This document shows positions 1 through 10,595 of a stretch of 64,000 nucleotides of DNA, in pieces. Numbering within the stretch: the stretch's first letter is position 1; every line of letters begins with the position of its first letter. A program made the translations under genes and the position numbers. The DNA lies in the NCBI RefSeq assembly GCF_024713975.1, contig NC_091094.1, positions 22,530,501 to 22,594,500 of the forward strand, written 5' to 3'. Source of the DNA: Paralichthys olivaceus. Lineage: Eukaryota > Chordata > Actinopteri > Pleuronectiformes > Paralichthyidae. A model generated the notes under the pieces. It was not told the origin of the DNA and ran no database searches. It worked only from the letters and a program-made list of their open reading frames with translations.

Positions 1-319
1 AAACTACAATGGAAAAGACCGGATGTGATTGAAGACATTGAGCACAGGTTATGACTCATATTTCTCGAGCAGCAGTGAGAAATGTGTGGTGTGAGTTTCA
101 GGCACTAAACTAAAACAGACTCATCTGATTCAGGATTCTTTACATTTCACAGAGATGTACAGATGAAACTATCAGAGGCTATAGATTGATAACACGGTAC
201 AGTTCGTGTGTTTCAGCGCAGTTGGGCAGACGTGCGAAGAACCAGCGAACTACACAGGGATTCATCTTGACTGCGCAGGTTGATCTTCGGCCAGAATCAG
301 AATCAAACCACGGGGCTGA

Positions 320-577
320 CTCTGCGACTTCTGATTGGTGAATTCCTCTTGACTGGGCGGGGACGTAGGCGGGGCCTCGGCTGGCAGGGATCGGTTGAAT
401 ATTTGAAACAGAAACAAAACAACAGCTTCGTTCAGCTGCTGATACACACACACTGAAGATCTGCAGAGAACACACACACACACACACACACACACTGAAG
501 AGCTGCAGAGAACACACACACAGTGACTGTCACAATGATCTGCGGGTCAAACTGAGACACGCTAGCGTCACACTGAG
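320..577 (+). promoter_or_regulatory. tp53inp2: Probable tp53inp2 promoter and noncoding first exon
   Basis: An inverted CCAAT box (ATTGG near 333-337) is followed by GC boxes (GGGCGG near 355-360 and GGCGGGGCC near 370-378), in a GC-rich patch unlike its surroundings. About 100-200 bp downstream, CACTGAG|GTAAGT at 577/578 is a strong splice donor. This fits a noncoding exon ending at 577 that splices to the coding exon containing ATG 1306; a possible acceptor lies near 1276. The exon carries two blocks of CA repeat (about 447-494 and 511-521). The start site itself is not visible. Confidence 0.5.
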
Positions 578-1305
578 GTAAGTGCTCACTGCAGAGCTGC
601 AGACAATTCACTGTGATCCATTTAACAGTGCGGTGAACGATAGCACGAGAGGTGAGCAGCATCACTCTTATTATTAGATCGTATTATTAGACACAACATC
701 ATGCTATGTGTTGCGTACTGCTGGCTGTCAGGGTTTGCCTCAGGGTGTTTCTCCCGTGATTTCTGTTATGTGTGCTGAAGTGCATGACATTGAAGACAAA
801 AACAACACAACAGCATTAAAGGTCCATCGCCAGTGTCAGTGATTTAGACAGGCGGCCCTGCATAGATCCATCTGAGCCCATTAAAGGTGCAGACTGAGCT
901 TTATCCTGACAAGACGCTGGATAAAGAGAGCCCCTCCCCCATATATATCCAGAAACAGATGGACCCTAACAATGAAAATCTGGGGGAGTAGGCATCATTA
1001 TTCAAACCACTGAATCAGAAGAAATCTCATTGGACGCCCCAGTCAGCTGACCAAACATTGCTTGAATTTTTGAAAAATGGTTATGAAGGAAAGGTGGTCT
1101 CGTGGCATCACCCACTCCCAAACAGTCAAAGATGGATTAGCGTTAGCGTCACTGAGGGAAGCAGTGATGCTGAATGAACTCATGACTCATGAGCTGGTGT
1201 TTCTTCTTGTATCAAACAGTTAAAGAGCCTCACAGCACCTGAGCTTCCTGCTTGAACAAAGATAGGAGCAAACACAGGAAACACTTTGGGTGAAGACAAA
1301 GAGAA

Positions 1306-2475
1306 ATGTTCAGAACCATCACCCGTCTGTTTTTTGGGGGAGAGGAGGAGACCCCTGAAGAAGTCAAGTCTGGAGAAGTGGTGGAAGAAGGATGGCTTGT
1401 TGTCAATCATCACGGTCAGTCATGGAGCATCTTTAGTTCTCCAAGAAAATGTTATATTAAGAATATCTGTATTATGACTATGTTTATCAACCTTACAAAT
1501 ATACAGTGTTACAGATGTAAACAGGAAGGTGTTAGTGATTATCTCTGGCAAAAGCAGAGAAGGACAGTTGAAATCACATCAGAGCTTGTTGATGTGCTCT
1601 GTTACACGTGACTTCTATTGCACTCCTGTCTGTTCTTGTAGAGGTGACTCTCTCTGAGGTCTCTACAGATTTCTTCTCTGCTAAAAGGTTTTTCTTTGGG
1701 TTGTTTTTCCCTCCTCTGGTTGAGGGTGAACTGCAGAGGATGTCTCATTTTGTTTAGTTCTTTGAAGCAAATTGTGAGGTGTGAATATGGGCTGTATCAA
1801 TCAAATTTGATTGATTGATTCTCAAACCCCAAAAAACTGAAACAGACACATAAAGAATTTGAATGTCATCTTAAAAAGCTTATTTTTCCAAAATGCCTGT
1901 TTTGCCTCATTTGCTTTCAGATTTTAAAGTAATCTACCTGATATTTATTTAGAGCCCTGTGCATCTTTATGTTATGGAGATTAAATGTATATTGTTATGA
2001 CACATATCAACTTGTATCCCCACAGAGACAAGTTCAGTAGAGAACCAGGATGCAGAGCTGACAGACAGCCAACCATTAAACTCTGCTCCTCATGGAGACA
2101 CAGTTACAAAGATGGAGACTGATACAAGGTTAATAAAGCATGTTATATGTGGACCTGTTCATATGTAGAGACTCGTTTCCACTGTTAACTCTCAATGTTG
2201 ATAAACCCTTGCTGTCCATGTTTCTCTCCAGTGCATCAGATACAGAGCCCACAGTTCAGAGCAGCAGCAGCAGTGGAGTCGTCTCTGGCTCTTTTTCTCA
2301 GCCAAAAGTCCTAGCAGAGGTGACGCAGTTTACCTGCATCCAGAAGGCTAAAGCCTGGACAGAGCGACACCACATGTCCCGGAACGCCATCCAGCGCCAG
2401 AACCGTGTTCGCCAAGGAGTCCAACACCACTCCTTCAACCTCCAACAGCCAGGGCATCGCAACCCTAGCCACTGA
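1306..2475 (+). CDS. tp53inp2: Tumor protein p53-inducible nuclear protein 2-like (DOR), 3 coding exons
   Basis: Coding exons 1306-1414, 2026-2128 and 2232-2475 join in phase through GT-AG introns to give 151 residues. The N-terminus MFRTITRLFFGG resembles the conserved TP53INP start. It is followed by an acidic stretch and Trp-Leu-Val-Val at residues 30-33, a LIR motif of the W-x-x-V type used by this family to bind LC3/GABARAP. The basic C-terminus (RNAIQRQNRVRQ, about residues 121-132) matches the conserved family tail. TP53INP proteins shuttle between nucleus and cytoplasm, promote autophagosome formation and act as transcription coactivators. At 151 residues it is shorter than human TP53INP2 (about 220); the middle region is reduced. 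Adjacency to ggt7 favours INP2 over INP1. A polyadenylation signal AATAAA lies at 2832-2837. Confidence 0.85.
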
Positions 2476-2831
2476 AGCTGTGGTTGTAAACCGGGAAATA
2501 ATCCTAAAGTGTAAATCATTCACATTAAAAAATGATATAACACACACACACAGCTCAGAGCTGAAGCTTTTTAGAATTGACTCATCTTTTTATTTTACAG
2601 ATAAGCTATACCTCTAATCCTGAAGCATGACAACTGTTACCAGGTAATAATAGGCAGCTACATTATAACCTGTACTGTGTATGAATTTGAAAGGAACACG
2701 TTTACCTCATGAAATGAGACACACTTTGTTTTCTTGTGCATTTGATGATTTCATTACACGAAACATTTTGCCAAATTAATGTGATTTGTGTATTAACCTG
2801 CATTTACCAACATGAAGTTTGAAAATGGAGC

Positions 2832-2837
2832 AATAAA
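2832..2837 (+). terminator. Polyadenylation signal of tp53inp2
   Basis: Canonical AATAAA about 357 bp after the tp53inp2 stop codon. It is the first such signal in the presumed 3'UTR. The next gene's ATG is only 210 bp further on. Confidence 0.6.
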
Positions 2838-3047
2838 AAATGAGACTTTGCAGCTTGTGCTTTATTAGTGAAACCATGACGTCTGATTGACAGTGAACTG
2901 CTCACAGTTTGACTGGTGCAAATGTTGAGATCTCATTGGTTGGGAGGTAATTGTACCTGCTGTGCTTGATTACATGTCAGGCTGGGGGAGAAGAGTGCTG
3001 TCTGTGTATATTTTTGTATTATTGGAGGGTTTTTATTCAAAGTGAAG

Positions 3048-6000
3048 ATGGATGTTTCTCCTGAAACTAAACTCAACAAGCAGATAACAAGTAGTTACAG
3101 TAGTTTTGCTGGATCGTGTCAGTTGGCTGATGGCTCATCGCCAAGAGACTTCACCTGTGACTTGAATAAAAACCATGGTGAGAGGATACAGGTACAGTGT
3201 ACAAAGTGATGGTTTACAGTTTTCAGCAAAACAAGATGCTGCTGGGTTTCTCTCCCATGATGCCAATTCACATGTTAATCTCCTGACTGCATGTTAATGG
3301 AAAAATCCAGCAGCATCTCTTTGTCCTGGGCTGAAATCACCACATTTCCACTCTGCTATATATTTACGTTTCCTTACTGCTGCCACCACAGATCTCCGCC
3401 ATCTCACAAAAGAGATCCCTCTGAAAGAGTTTGTGTCTGGTAGTCAAGAGCTGTTCAGCCTAGACCTGTCCAATCTCAAAGAGACAGACAGAGACGGTTC
3501 CAGTCAGGACAGCCTCACGCCTCTGTACGCTGGATCTATCATCTTTGCCTTTGGATTGACCATAATCTTGATCCTGCATATTTATCTGGGGGAAAGTTTG
3601 GTATGTCATGTGGTATTAGACATGCAAGTCAAATCGCTGCTGTATTATTTATCATCATCATTGTTGCCCCTCAGGTGCGAGTTAAAGGTGTGCTAGTGTC
3701 AGATCACGAGCTCTGCAGCGCACTTGGCCAAAAAGTCCTTCAGGATCACGGATCGAGTGTGGATGCAGCCATCACTGCCGCCCTGTGCTTGGGTGTGGTG
3801 CATCCACACGTGTCAGGTGTTGGTGGGTAAGTGACTGACTGGTGGTTGCTGTAAAAAAATAGCCGCAACTGTGTCTCATCCCATGAACTCATTCTCTTCC
3901 TGTAGAGGTGGATTGATGCTGGTGCGTGACATCAATAAGAATGAAACCAGGGTGATAGATTTTCAGGGAACTGCAGCTGAAACACTTCCAGAGGAGATGC
4001 TGCAAAATGTGTCAGAGCTTGAGGTGATGTAAAGGTGGGGAGGGGGCCAGTGCTGCATGTTGTTGATTTCATTCTTTAGCTTGTTAAGATATAATCTAAT
4101 CTATAATCAGGCAGGTCTACAAGTAGGAGTGCCAGGTATGCTCAGAGGGTTACATCATGCTCACTCCCTGTACGGAAGGTAAGTATATGTGGATACAGTC
4201 ATTTTCTTCTCATATTTAGTTTTCAAAGTCACACATGTCTTACCACAAAATCCTTGCAGTCTATTGTGGGAGGATGTGGTTGCCAGAGCAGCCGCTGTTG
4301 CCAGAGAAGGTTTCAATGTGTCTTCGGATCTCGGTGAGTCAAACAATCGCTGTTTAGATTTCTCACTTAGTCACAGTTTCATCTGATGATGATGATACCT
4401 GGATGCAACTGTAGATTTGTCTCCATCTTACAGCTGAGGCCATATTGAAGGTAAAAGGTGAGAAGCTACCACAGCGCTTCAGTGACGTGTTCTTCCCTCG
4501 GGGTCAAGCTCTGCGTCCTGGTTCTTTTCTGAGGATGTCCAATCTGGCAGGAGCCCTAGAGGCTGATCTGTCAAACTGTTATAATGGGAACTTCTCACAA
4601 GAGATAGTGGATGAGGTAATTCACTTCTAGAATTCCAAATAAAAACTGTTGTGAAATGTTGCTAGAGTTTTAGGAGAGACAATCATTCAGAAGTCAGTTA
4701 ACAGTCTTCTCTGTGGTTTCATACCAAGGTGCAATCAAATGGAGGCGTCTTGAGCATAGAGGATGTTTGTAACTACACTGTGGAAGTTGAAGAACCAGTT
4801 AAAGGCCTATATGAGGGTATAGAATGAATTTAGTTCAGCGTACACTGTACTGTCTAACTATTCTTGATCCGTTGATCAATATTGTGTTACTTTTGTCTCA
4901 GAGTTTATCATCCAAGTTCCTCCTCCCCCGTCGGCTGGAGCAGCATTGATATTAGCTCTCAATGTGTTGGAGGGCTTCCATCTCAACGAGAAAAACAATA
5001 CAAACAATCAAACAAACCACTGGGTTGATGAGGTACTGGATTGCAAATCTGCAATATCTCAATGTTTTGTATAATGTAAAATATAAACTGATTCTGATTC
5101 TGGTTCTAATATGGAATTCTCTTCTCTAAACATAGGTCCTGATTGGAGCTTTAGCTATGACCATTGGTTTGGGTGACACTAAACATAACTCTTCATTAAC
5201 TGAGCTGCTCTCTGACATGCTGAGGTAAACTACACATTTCATCAAAACAACTGCAGCTAAAGATGATTTATACCTCTGATTGATCTTACAGTAATGGTTT
5301 ATAAAAAATCAGAAAGTAGGGACAATTCCAAATATTCAGTGCTGTCATATAAGTAAGTATTAAATTTTTACATTGTAGGAGGTAAAACAAGGAATATGTG
5401 ACTTTTTCCAAAGTAAATGATTGGTGATAATAATTTATTTGTTGTTCATCAACTATTCAATCAATCAGTTCTAATTCAGCTCAAACAATCATAAATCGTG
5501 TTTTATTAGACTTAAATGTCTCTTGCCTATTGCTAACTTTTCATATTCTGTGCCATAGTTTTGTGTTGTAACTGAAAACAAATCAGCTAATCACTACATC
5601 AGACATGTCAGTGAATTTGTGTTCATCTTCTCGCTGCTTCTGCTTCACTAACTCATGCTGAGTTGCTTCTCCACAATATCAGTGACTCCCACAGGACTCT
5701 GCACGACTTCACCGTCAACTCCCTCCAGCCTGAGCTGCAGGCTGGACGAGTCGTAGTCATGGGACCAGATGACTTCATGGTGTCAGTGGCAAGGTGAATG
5801 TGTTAATACCTACACTCTGACATACATGATCACACCAGGAGAATATGCGTGACATGCACACTATTATTATTTTATCTCATCTCTTATCATTGTGACTTCA
5901 TAGTTCCTTAAGCCGGCTGTTCGGGAGCAGACTCATGACTCGGTCAGGTGTAATTCTCAACAGCCTCATCCTCGACTACTCCTGGCCAAATAAAACAAAA

Positions 6001-6642
6001 GAGCAAACCATCCAGGTGCATTTAACCACTAGAAACCAAGAAACCTCACCTAATTAAATCTTTTTTAACGTACATATTTCTATCTGCTTACAGAGAAATG
6101 GTGTCCAGCCAGGAAAGAGGCCCCTGTCGTTCCTCATGCCCACAATAGTGGTGCCAGCCAGGCATAAATGTGGGATCTATATGGTGCTGAGCAGCTCAGG
6201 TGGACAAGAGTGTTTCAGTGCGACCACACAGGTTTGATCACATCATAAAGGTTTGAATTCTAATTAGATTTGTAATCCAAAAACATCCAGTCTCTCTGTG
6301 TTTTAGGTGTTGATCAATGCACTGTCCAAAAACAAAGAGAAGAATGTCAGCGTCTCCCTGAAAAGACTCCACGTGCCACACAGACCTCGTGTTGACTGTA
6401 AGTGCGAGACACAGTAGAAGTTGACATTTGCCTCTTATGCTTGTAACATTTTTATATAAGTAATTTCCTGTTTTTCAAATCCTCCCTCATCAGTGGAGTT
6501 TCCAGCAGAGGGTGTTCAGGTCTTTCATCAAAAGAGTCGTGCAGCTCTGGGAGCGAAGACAAACTGTGTTGTCCAGGGGATCCTGAGGAACAAAGACATC
6601 ATTCAGGCCATATCAATACCCCAATTATCAGATGATTTATAA
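3048..6642 (+). CDS. ggt7: Gamma-glutamyltransferase 7 (membrane GGT-like, probable pseudoenzyme), 15 coding exons
   Basis: Exons: 3048-3177, 3392-3600, 3675-3826, 3906-4023, 4111-4178, 4260-4333, 4434-4615, 4729-4816, 4902-5032, 5136-5224, 5683-5793, 5904-6015, 6094-6231, 6307-6397, 6494-6642. All join in phase and encode 613 residues (human GGT7 is about 662). A cytoplasmic N-terminus is followed by one membrane segment at about residues 90-110 (AGSIIFAFGLTIILILHIYL), giving a type II topology. The GGT fold follows, with the family motifs GSSVDAAITAALCLGVVHP, GVPGMLRGLH and GKRPLSFLMPTI. At the point where active GGTs have the autoprocessing and catalytic Thr, the sequence reads MGPDDFMVSV (around 5759-5788): Asp-Asp replaces the nucleophile. 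Human GGT7, as I recall it, has the same MGPDDF motif. Glutathione hydrolase activity is therefore unlikely; the function of GGT7 is poorly known. The start is chosen because exon 1 ends in phase with the Asp codon that opens exon 2; an upstream noncoding exon cannot be excluded. Confidence 0.9.
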
Positions 6643-7535
6643 TTTAAACCTCATTAACATATCTGGTAGTACTGGGATAAGCTGTTGTGCCAATGAACGG
6701 TGTATGTTTATGGTTTGTGTGCAGTGATCCCACCCTGCAGAGGTCATTCCTCTAACAAGAACTTCCTTTTAAAAATACGCAATAATGTATTCATATGTGT
6801 TGTCTTCAAAGTAATTAATTGAAATGAAAGGGAAATAAGTGAGCTCCAGACTGATGTTGTTATCAGTAGTAGCACCACACATGAGTGATGATGCAGGTTG
6901 AGCAAACATGAACACTGTGACTATGCTGGAGAAAATGAGGGTGGTTACATAAAACAGATGCACACTGAAGATACTGTCAGACAGGCTGTGTCAAAGGCTC
7001 AAACATATCACGAGTTGATTCTGCAGGAACACAAACATGTCACTCAAAACATTGCACTCCAGGCATCGGTTACAGTCATGGAGCCAGTGTCCCTCCATTC
7101 CTCAAGTGTTCTTTCCTTGAGTGAGTGAACTTGTGGTGTTTGAGAAATGCTTGCTTACTCCTCAGAGGTTTTTTTTCTGTCAGGCAACTACAGTATGACC
7201 CTCACCCTCCTGACCCTTAAGACAAAGAAGAGCGTTCTTACCCCTTTAAAATGTCTTTGAGAAATGTTGTCTGCTGTAGTTCAGCCATTTCTAAACAAGG
7301 GAATGTTCATCAGTTTGTCAACTTCGCTAATATGTTAACTATTTAGCTCCAGATGAAATGACATTTATGTCCCCTGTGACAGGCAAGCAGATTGGCAGGC
7401 AGGCAGATGTGGGTAAAAAAGGTTTTGGAAGACAACAATGTGGTAAAGCATGTTTTTCAATCTCCAGGATAGCAGAGGAGGGCGTGGGATCTGAGCACTC
7501 TGTAGGTCTCCCAAATAATGAATAATGAACCAAAT
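6643..7535. other. 3' flank of ggt7, no gene seen
   Basis: Presumed 3'UTR and intergenic DNA after ggt7. I see no clear AATAAA in a good position. Short open frames at 6898-7128 and 7339-7533 show no family resemblance, and no splice structure connects them to anything. Confidence 0.5.
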
Positions 7536-7539
7536 TAAA

Positions 7540-7800
7540 TTGTTACCTGCACCAAGGTCCTTATGTTTTCTACTCCTGTTCTTTGTTTGGTTGTGTGTTT
7601 ATTTGCTTGTTTTTTTTTAGCAAGATTACACAAAAACTACTGGATGGATTAACATGAAACTTGGTGGAATCATGTACTATGGGTCAGGAAAGTTCCCATT
7701 AAATGTTGGTGCAGAATAAATGTCAGGATTTTTTCACTTTAACATTGTGAGACAGGGCATTTTTCAACATTCAACAAGATTTCGGAGGGAATAATACATC
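7540..7800. repeat. Teleost interspersed repeat, degenerate copy
   Basis: The run from GCAAGATTACACAAAAACTA through CATGAAACTTGGTGGAA to TTTCACTTTAACATTG is one I recognise as a high-copy repeat in many fish genomes. Class is uncertain (non-autonomous element). No coding capacity. Recognised from memory, not by alignment. Confidence 0.5.
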
Positions 7801-8399
7801 AATCTTGTTAATAAAAATGTGGTATTTTAGGGGACTGATATATATGAGTGTGTGTAATTTGGTGCAACTTGATTGGTCCTTGGATGAGGTAATATGAGTG
7901 CCATTTCAGTTATTATAATTATTTTTGTATATTTTATAAAGTTTGTGTAATTGTTTTTTGTGTGTTTCTTTTAGGGAGCAAAGACACCAACCAATAATTG
8001 TGTTGATAGCTGCAGAGTCAGGGTTGTTTAGCTTGGCCACAATGTATGGCCTCTGTTCCTTTTCTGAAAAGCATGAAGGCATTGGGAGGCTTCTTCACAT
8101 ATAACATGTTGTCACCCTCCTGACTCTCACGCTTTGTCTTTCTTTCGTAAAACAGAGTTTGAATTACTGCTGTGTAAAACTGTGATAAACAGCCTGAGGC
8201 AGTACAGGGTGGGATTCCTCCCTAAACAGCTCTACCACTGTCCAGGCCATGTTCAGCACGGCCATGCACTCCATCTCCTCCATAATATAATCAAATGATG
8301 TATGACATGTACACACTATGTACATAATGTGCACTTACTATGCTTTACATGTGATGTCAACATGGTACATGATGTTTTTATTCAACATAAGAAAAACTG

Positions 8400-8617
8400 G
8401 ATGGTGGCTGTGGCTGAGGGGGTAGAGTGGTCGTCCTCCAACAAGAAGGTCGGAAGTTGCTTGGGCAAGATACTGAACCCCGAACTGCCCAATAGAACAA
8501 CAAAAAAGTGCTAGCTATAGAAGCACTGTATGTGTGTGAATGGCAAACTGTAGTGTAAAGCGCTTTGAGTGGTCATCAAGACTAGAAAAGCATTATATAA
8601 ATACTACCATTTACATT
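8400..8617 (+). mobile_element. tRNA-derived SINE-like element, diverged
   Basis: The head (GTGGCTGAGGGGGTAGAG) looks like a Pol III A box from a tRNA. It continues into AAGGTCGG, after which the expected B box (GGTTCGATCCC) is missing. The body has GGGCAAGATACTGAACCCC, and the tail AAAGCGCTTTGAGTGGTCA ... ATTATATAAATACTACCATTTA is typical of a very common teleost SINE-type repeat. The internal deletion of the B box means this copy is probably inactive. A second head fragment of the same family lies at about 17135-17185. Confidence 0.6.
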
Positions 8618-9390
8618 ACTGCCTTATCCATAAGCAGCTCATATACTTTCCAGAGAACCATTATGTCAATGTCATCATCAATGTCCCTGTCTGGTCTCTG
8701 CCCTCTGAAACACTCCATATTTACTCAGTGATGAAATGTAACTAAGTACTTTAAATAGTCAAATTATATGAATTATTTAAACTAAACAATAAATACCAGT
8801 TTCAAGTTCAACTAAGTTTTGAGTCCATAGATTTTTAATAATGTGACACAGTAGTAGCTTATACAGAAAATACTAAAAGGACTAGACTCGGATCAGGATG
8901 AGACTAAATAGAAGAATCTTTTTTTCATTACTGAGAAAAAACATGTGCAGACACTAAAAACAACAGAAGAAGAGCAAAGGTGATTTACAATCATGGCAAA
9001 GGACAGCATCTCAAGGATGGGTAAAACATAGGAAGTACAATTTTACAAATAAAATTTTGACAAAAGGCAGGAAAAAAATGAGAAAGTAAAATAAAAAAGA
9101 GAGTCGGTGGAGAGGAGCACAGCTGAAGATGTGCAGTGATGGGAGGAGGGCTCAAACTGCATTGTACAAAGTGTCCCGTGGACGTCTCACAGTGCAGATG
9201 GGAAGACAATGATCAGGTCGCTGACACTTTATAAAAATACTTTCACAACTTATTTCATCAACAGTTATTGTAAACAAGGAACCTAAACATATATCAGCTT
9301 TGGTGATGTTTATTGAAGAAGGGCCCAAAATAGATGTGATCTAGGCATGAAACACATCACTCCACTTTTGAGTGAGTTTGCTGATATCAA
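8618..9390. other. Intergenic DNA, AT-rich, no gene seen
   Basis: AT-rich DNA between repeat copies. Open frames on the minus strand (8991-9209) show no recognisable protein. No splice-linked exons were found. Confidence 0.5.
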
Positions 9391-9470
9391 GGCAATTTTA
9401 TTTAGAAAGCACCTTCCAAACCTAGAGGCAGATTCAAGGTGCTGAATAGCACAGTTATTAAACAAACAGC
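9390..9470. repeat. Fragment of a common teleost repeat
   Basis: AAGGCAATTTTATTTAGAAAGCACC ... GAGGCAGATTCAAGGTGCT (broken here into known pieces) resembles the widespread fish repeat with TTTATTTATATAGCAC and CAAAGTGCTTTA. A related scrap is at about 26930-26990 in a top1 intron. Confidence 0.4.
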
Positions 9471-9548
9471 TCTCAACCCCTGATCAATAATAATAATTAG
9501 GAGGATTTAACCAAATGTATTCATCATAAGGAGATTCTACCATGACAT

Positions 9549-9551
9549 CCC

Positions 9552-9582
<31 letters not shown>

Positions 9583-9588
9583 ACACAC
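9549..9588. repeat. Poly-C (20) followed by (AC)10 microsatellite
   Basis: Twenty C residues at 9549-9568 run straight into ten AC units at 9569-9588. It sits about 200 bp upstream of the inferred first exon of the cyld-like gene. The length of such a homopolymer is prone to sequencing error. Confidence 0.9.
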
Positions 9589-9689
9589 TTTTTTTTCAAT
9601 TTAAAAGAAAACTATTTAAATTTCAAGCTAAATACAAGATTAAAAGTTGATCTCGACGCTTTGTGATCACATTAATGTTGCACAGATAA

Positions 9690-9878
9690 CAACAGGGAAG
9701 CAGTAGTGAGGGCGGAGCTGAATGTGGGCGTCGTCGATCACTAGTTAAATCCACGCACATCGACCCCCCTCTTCAGTGAGGAGGAAGAGCTCAGTCGGTC
9801 CTGCAGGCACCTTTGTGTGTGTGTTTCGTGGTGCTTTCATTCATGTGCGGTAGAAATCACTCTTCACAGAATAAAGCG
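9690..9878 (+). promoter_or_regulatory. Inferred promoter region and noncoding exon 1 of the cyld-like gene
   Basis: A locally GC-richer patch (GGGCGGAGC near 9711, GTGGGCGTCGTCGATCAC near 9724) precedes a strong donor AAAGCG|GTGAGT at 9878/9879. Splicing to the acceptor TTCTACAG at 10548 gives a 5'UTR whose main frame is closed by an in-frame TAA at 9872-9874. This fixes ATG 10596 as the first usable start. The 5' end of the exon is not visible. Confidence 0.5.
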
Positions 9879-10584
9879 GTGAGTAAAACAAAGCTTTTGT
9901 AGCATCTCATGTGCTGAGTTAAAAGTTTAATGTTATCATCCTTATTCCCGAGAGTTGTGTTGAAGTATCCCCTCAGCTTGTTTACATAAAGATCCTATAA
10001 GCAAAATCTATTGCTGGGACAATTAGTTTACTTACACAAATAGTTTTGAATGCATATTGTGTAATATGAAGTACATTTTTGTGTGGATGCATTTTGTGGA
10101 AACCTTGTTTCCCTTCAATTTTATGTTGAATTAACCAACTGTAAATATATATAGTACATGCTGTGTTCTGCTGCTAAATGTATAGAAGGAACTATATAAT
10201 GTGGTGCACCTTACGTGCACATAATATGAGTAGTTTTAAAACCTTGTCGGAGTGACATAATACATGTGATGAGCCACTCATGTATCAGGTGTCCCATGTT
10301 GTTGGTGGAGTGAGACATAAACATGATGCTTTATCCACAGCCCTAAAATAAGTGGTCTTACACTAGTATATCATTGTCTTTATATTGTCTATGACGAGCT
10401 GGTAGTTTATTTTCTTCTAACATTGTCAGAGATTGAAGGAGTGAGGCTACAGTGTACAAGGACTCATGTTTTCTCCTAACATTGTCGTCAAATAGTCTGA
10501 GAGTGAGGGAGTGAGGCTACAGTGTAACAGTGCAATGTATTTCTACAGGTGACCTTCTTCAGAACTGTTTATCAGTGGAAATAA
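9843..10584 (+). promoter_or_regulatory. Upstream open reading frame in the cyld-like 5'UTR (spliced)
   Basis: If the noncoding exon (ending 9878) is spliced to 10549, an ATG at 9843 opens a frame of 12 codons in exon 1 plus 11 in exon 2, ending at TAA 10582-10584. The stop is 11 nt before the main ATG at 10596. It would be translated before, and in a different frame from, the deubiquitinase. A uORF of this size and position would usually lower translation of the main frame. It depends on the inferred splice. Confidence 0.4.
10410..10527 (+). repeat. Imperfect tandem duplication in intron 1 of the cyld-like gene
   Basis: TTTCTTCTAACATTGTC at 10411 recurs as TTTCTCCTAACATTGTC at 10470, and GGAGTGAGGCTACAGTGTA at 10438 recurs at 10508. 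The second unit carries about 12 extra bases. The duplication ends about 20 bp before the splice acceptor at 10548. Confidence 0.75.
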
Positions 10585-10595
10585 AGGGTGTTAAC

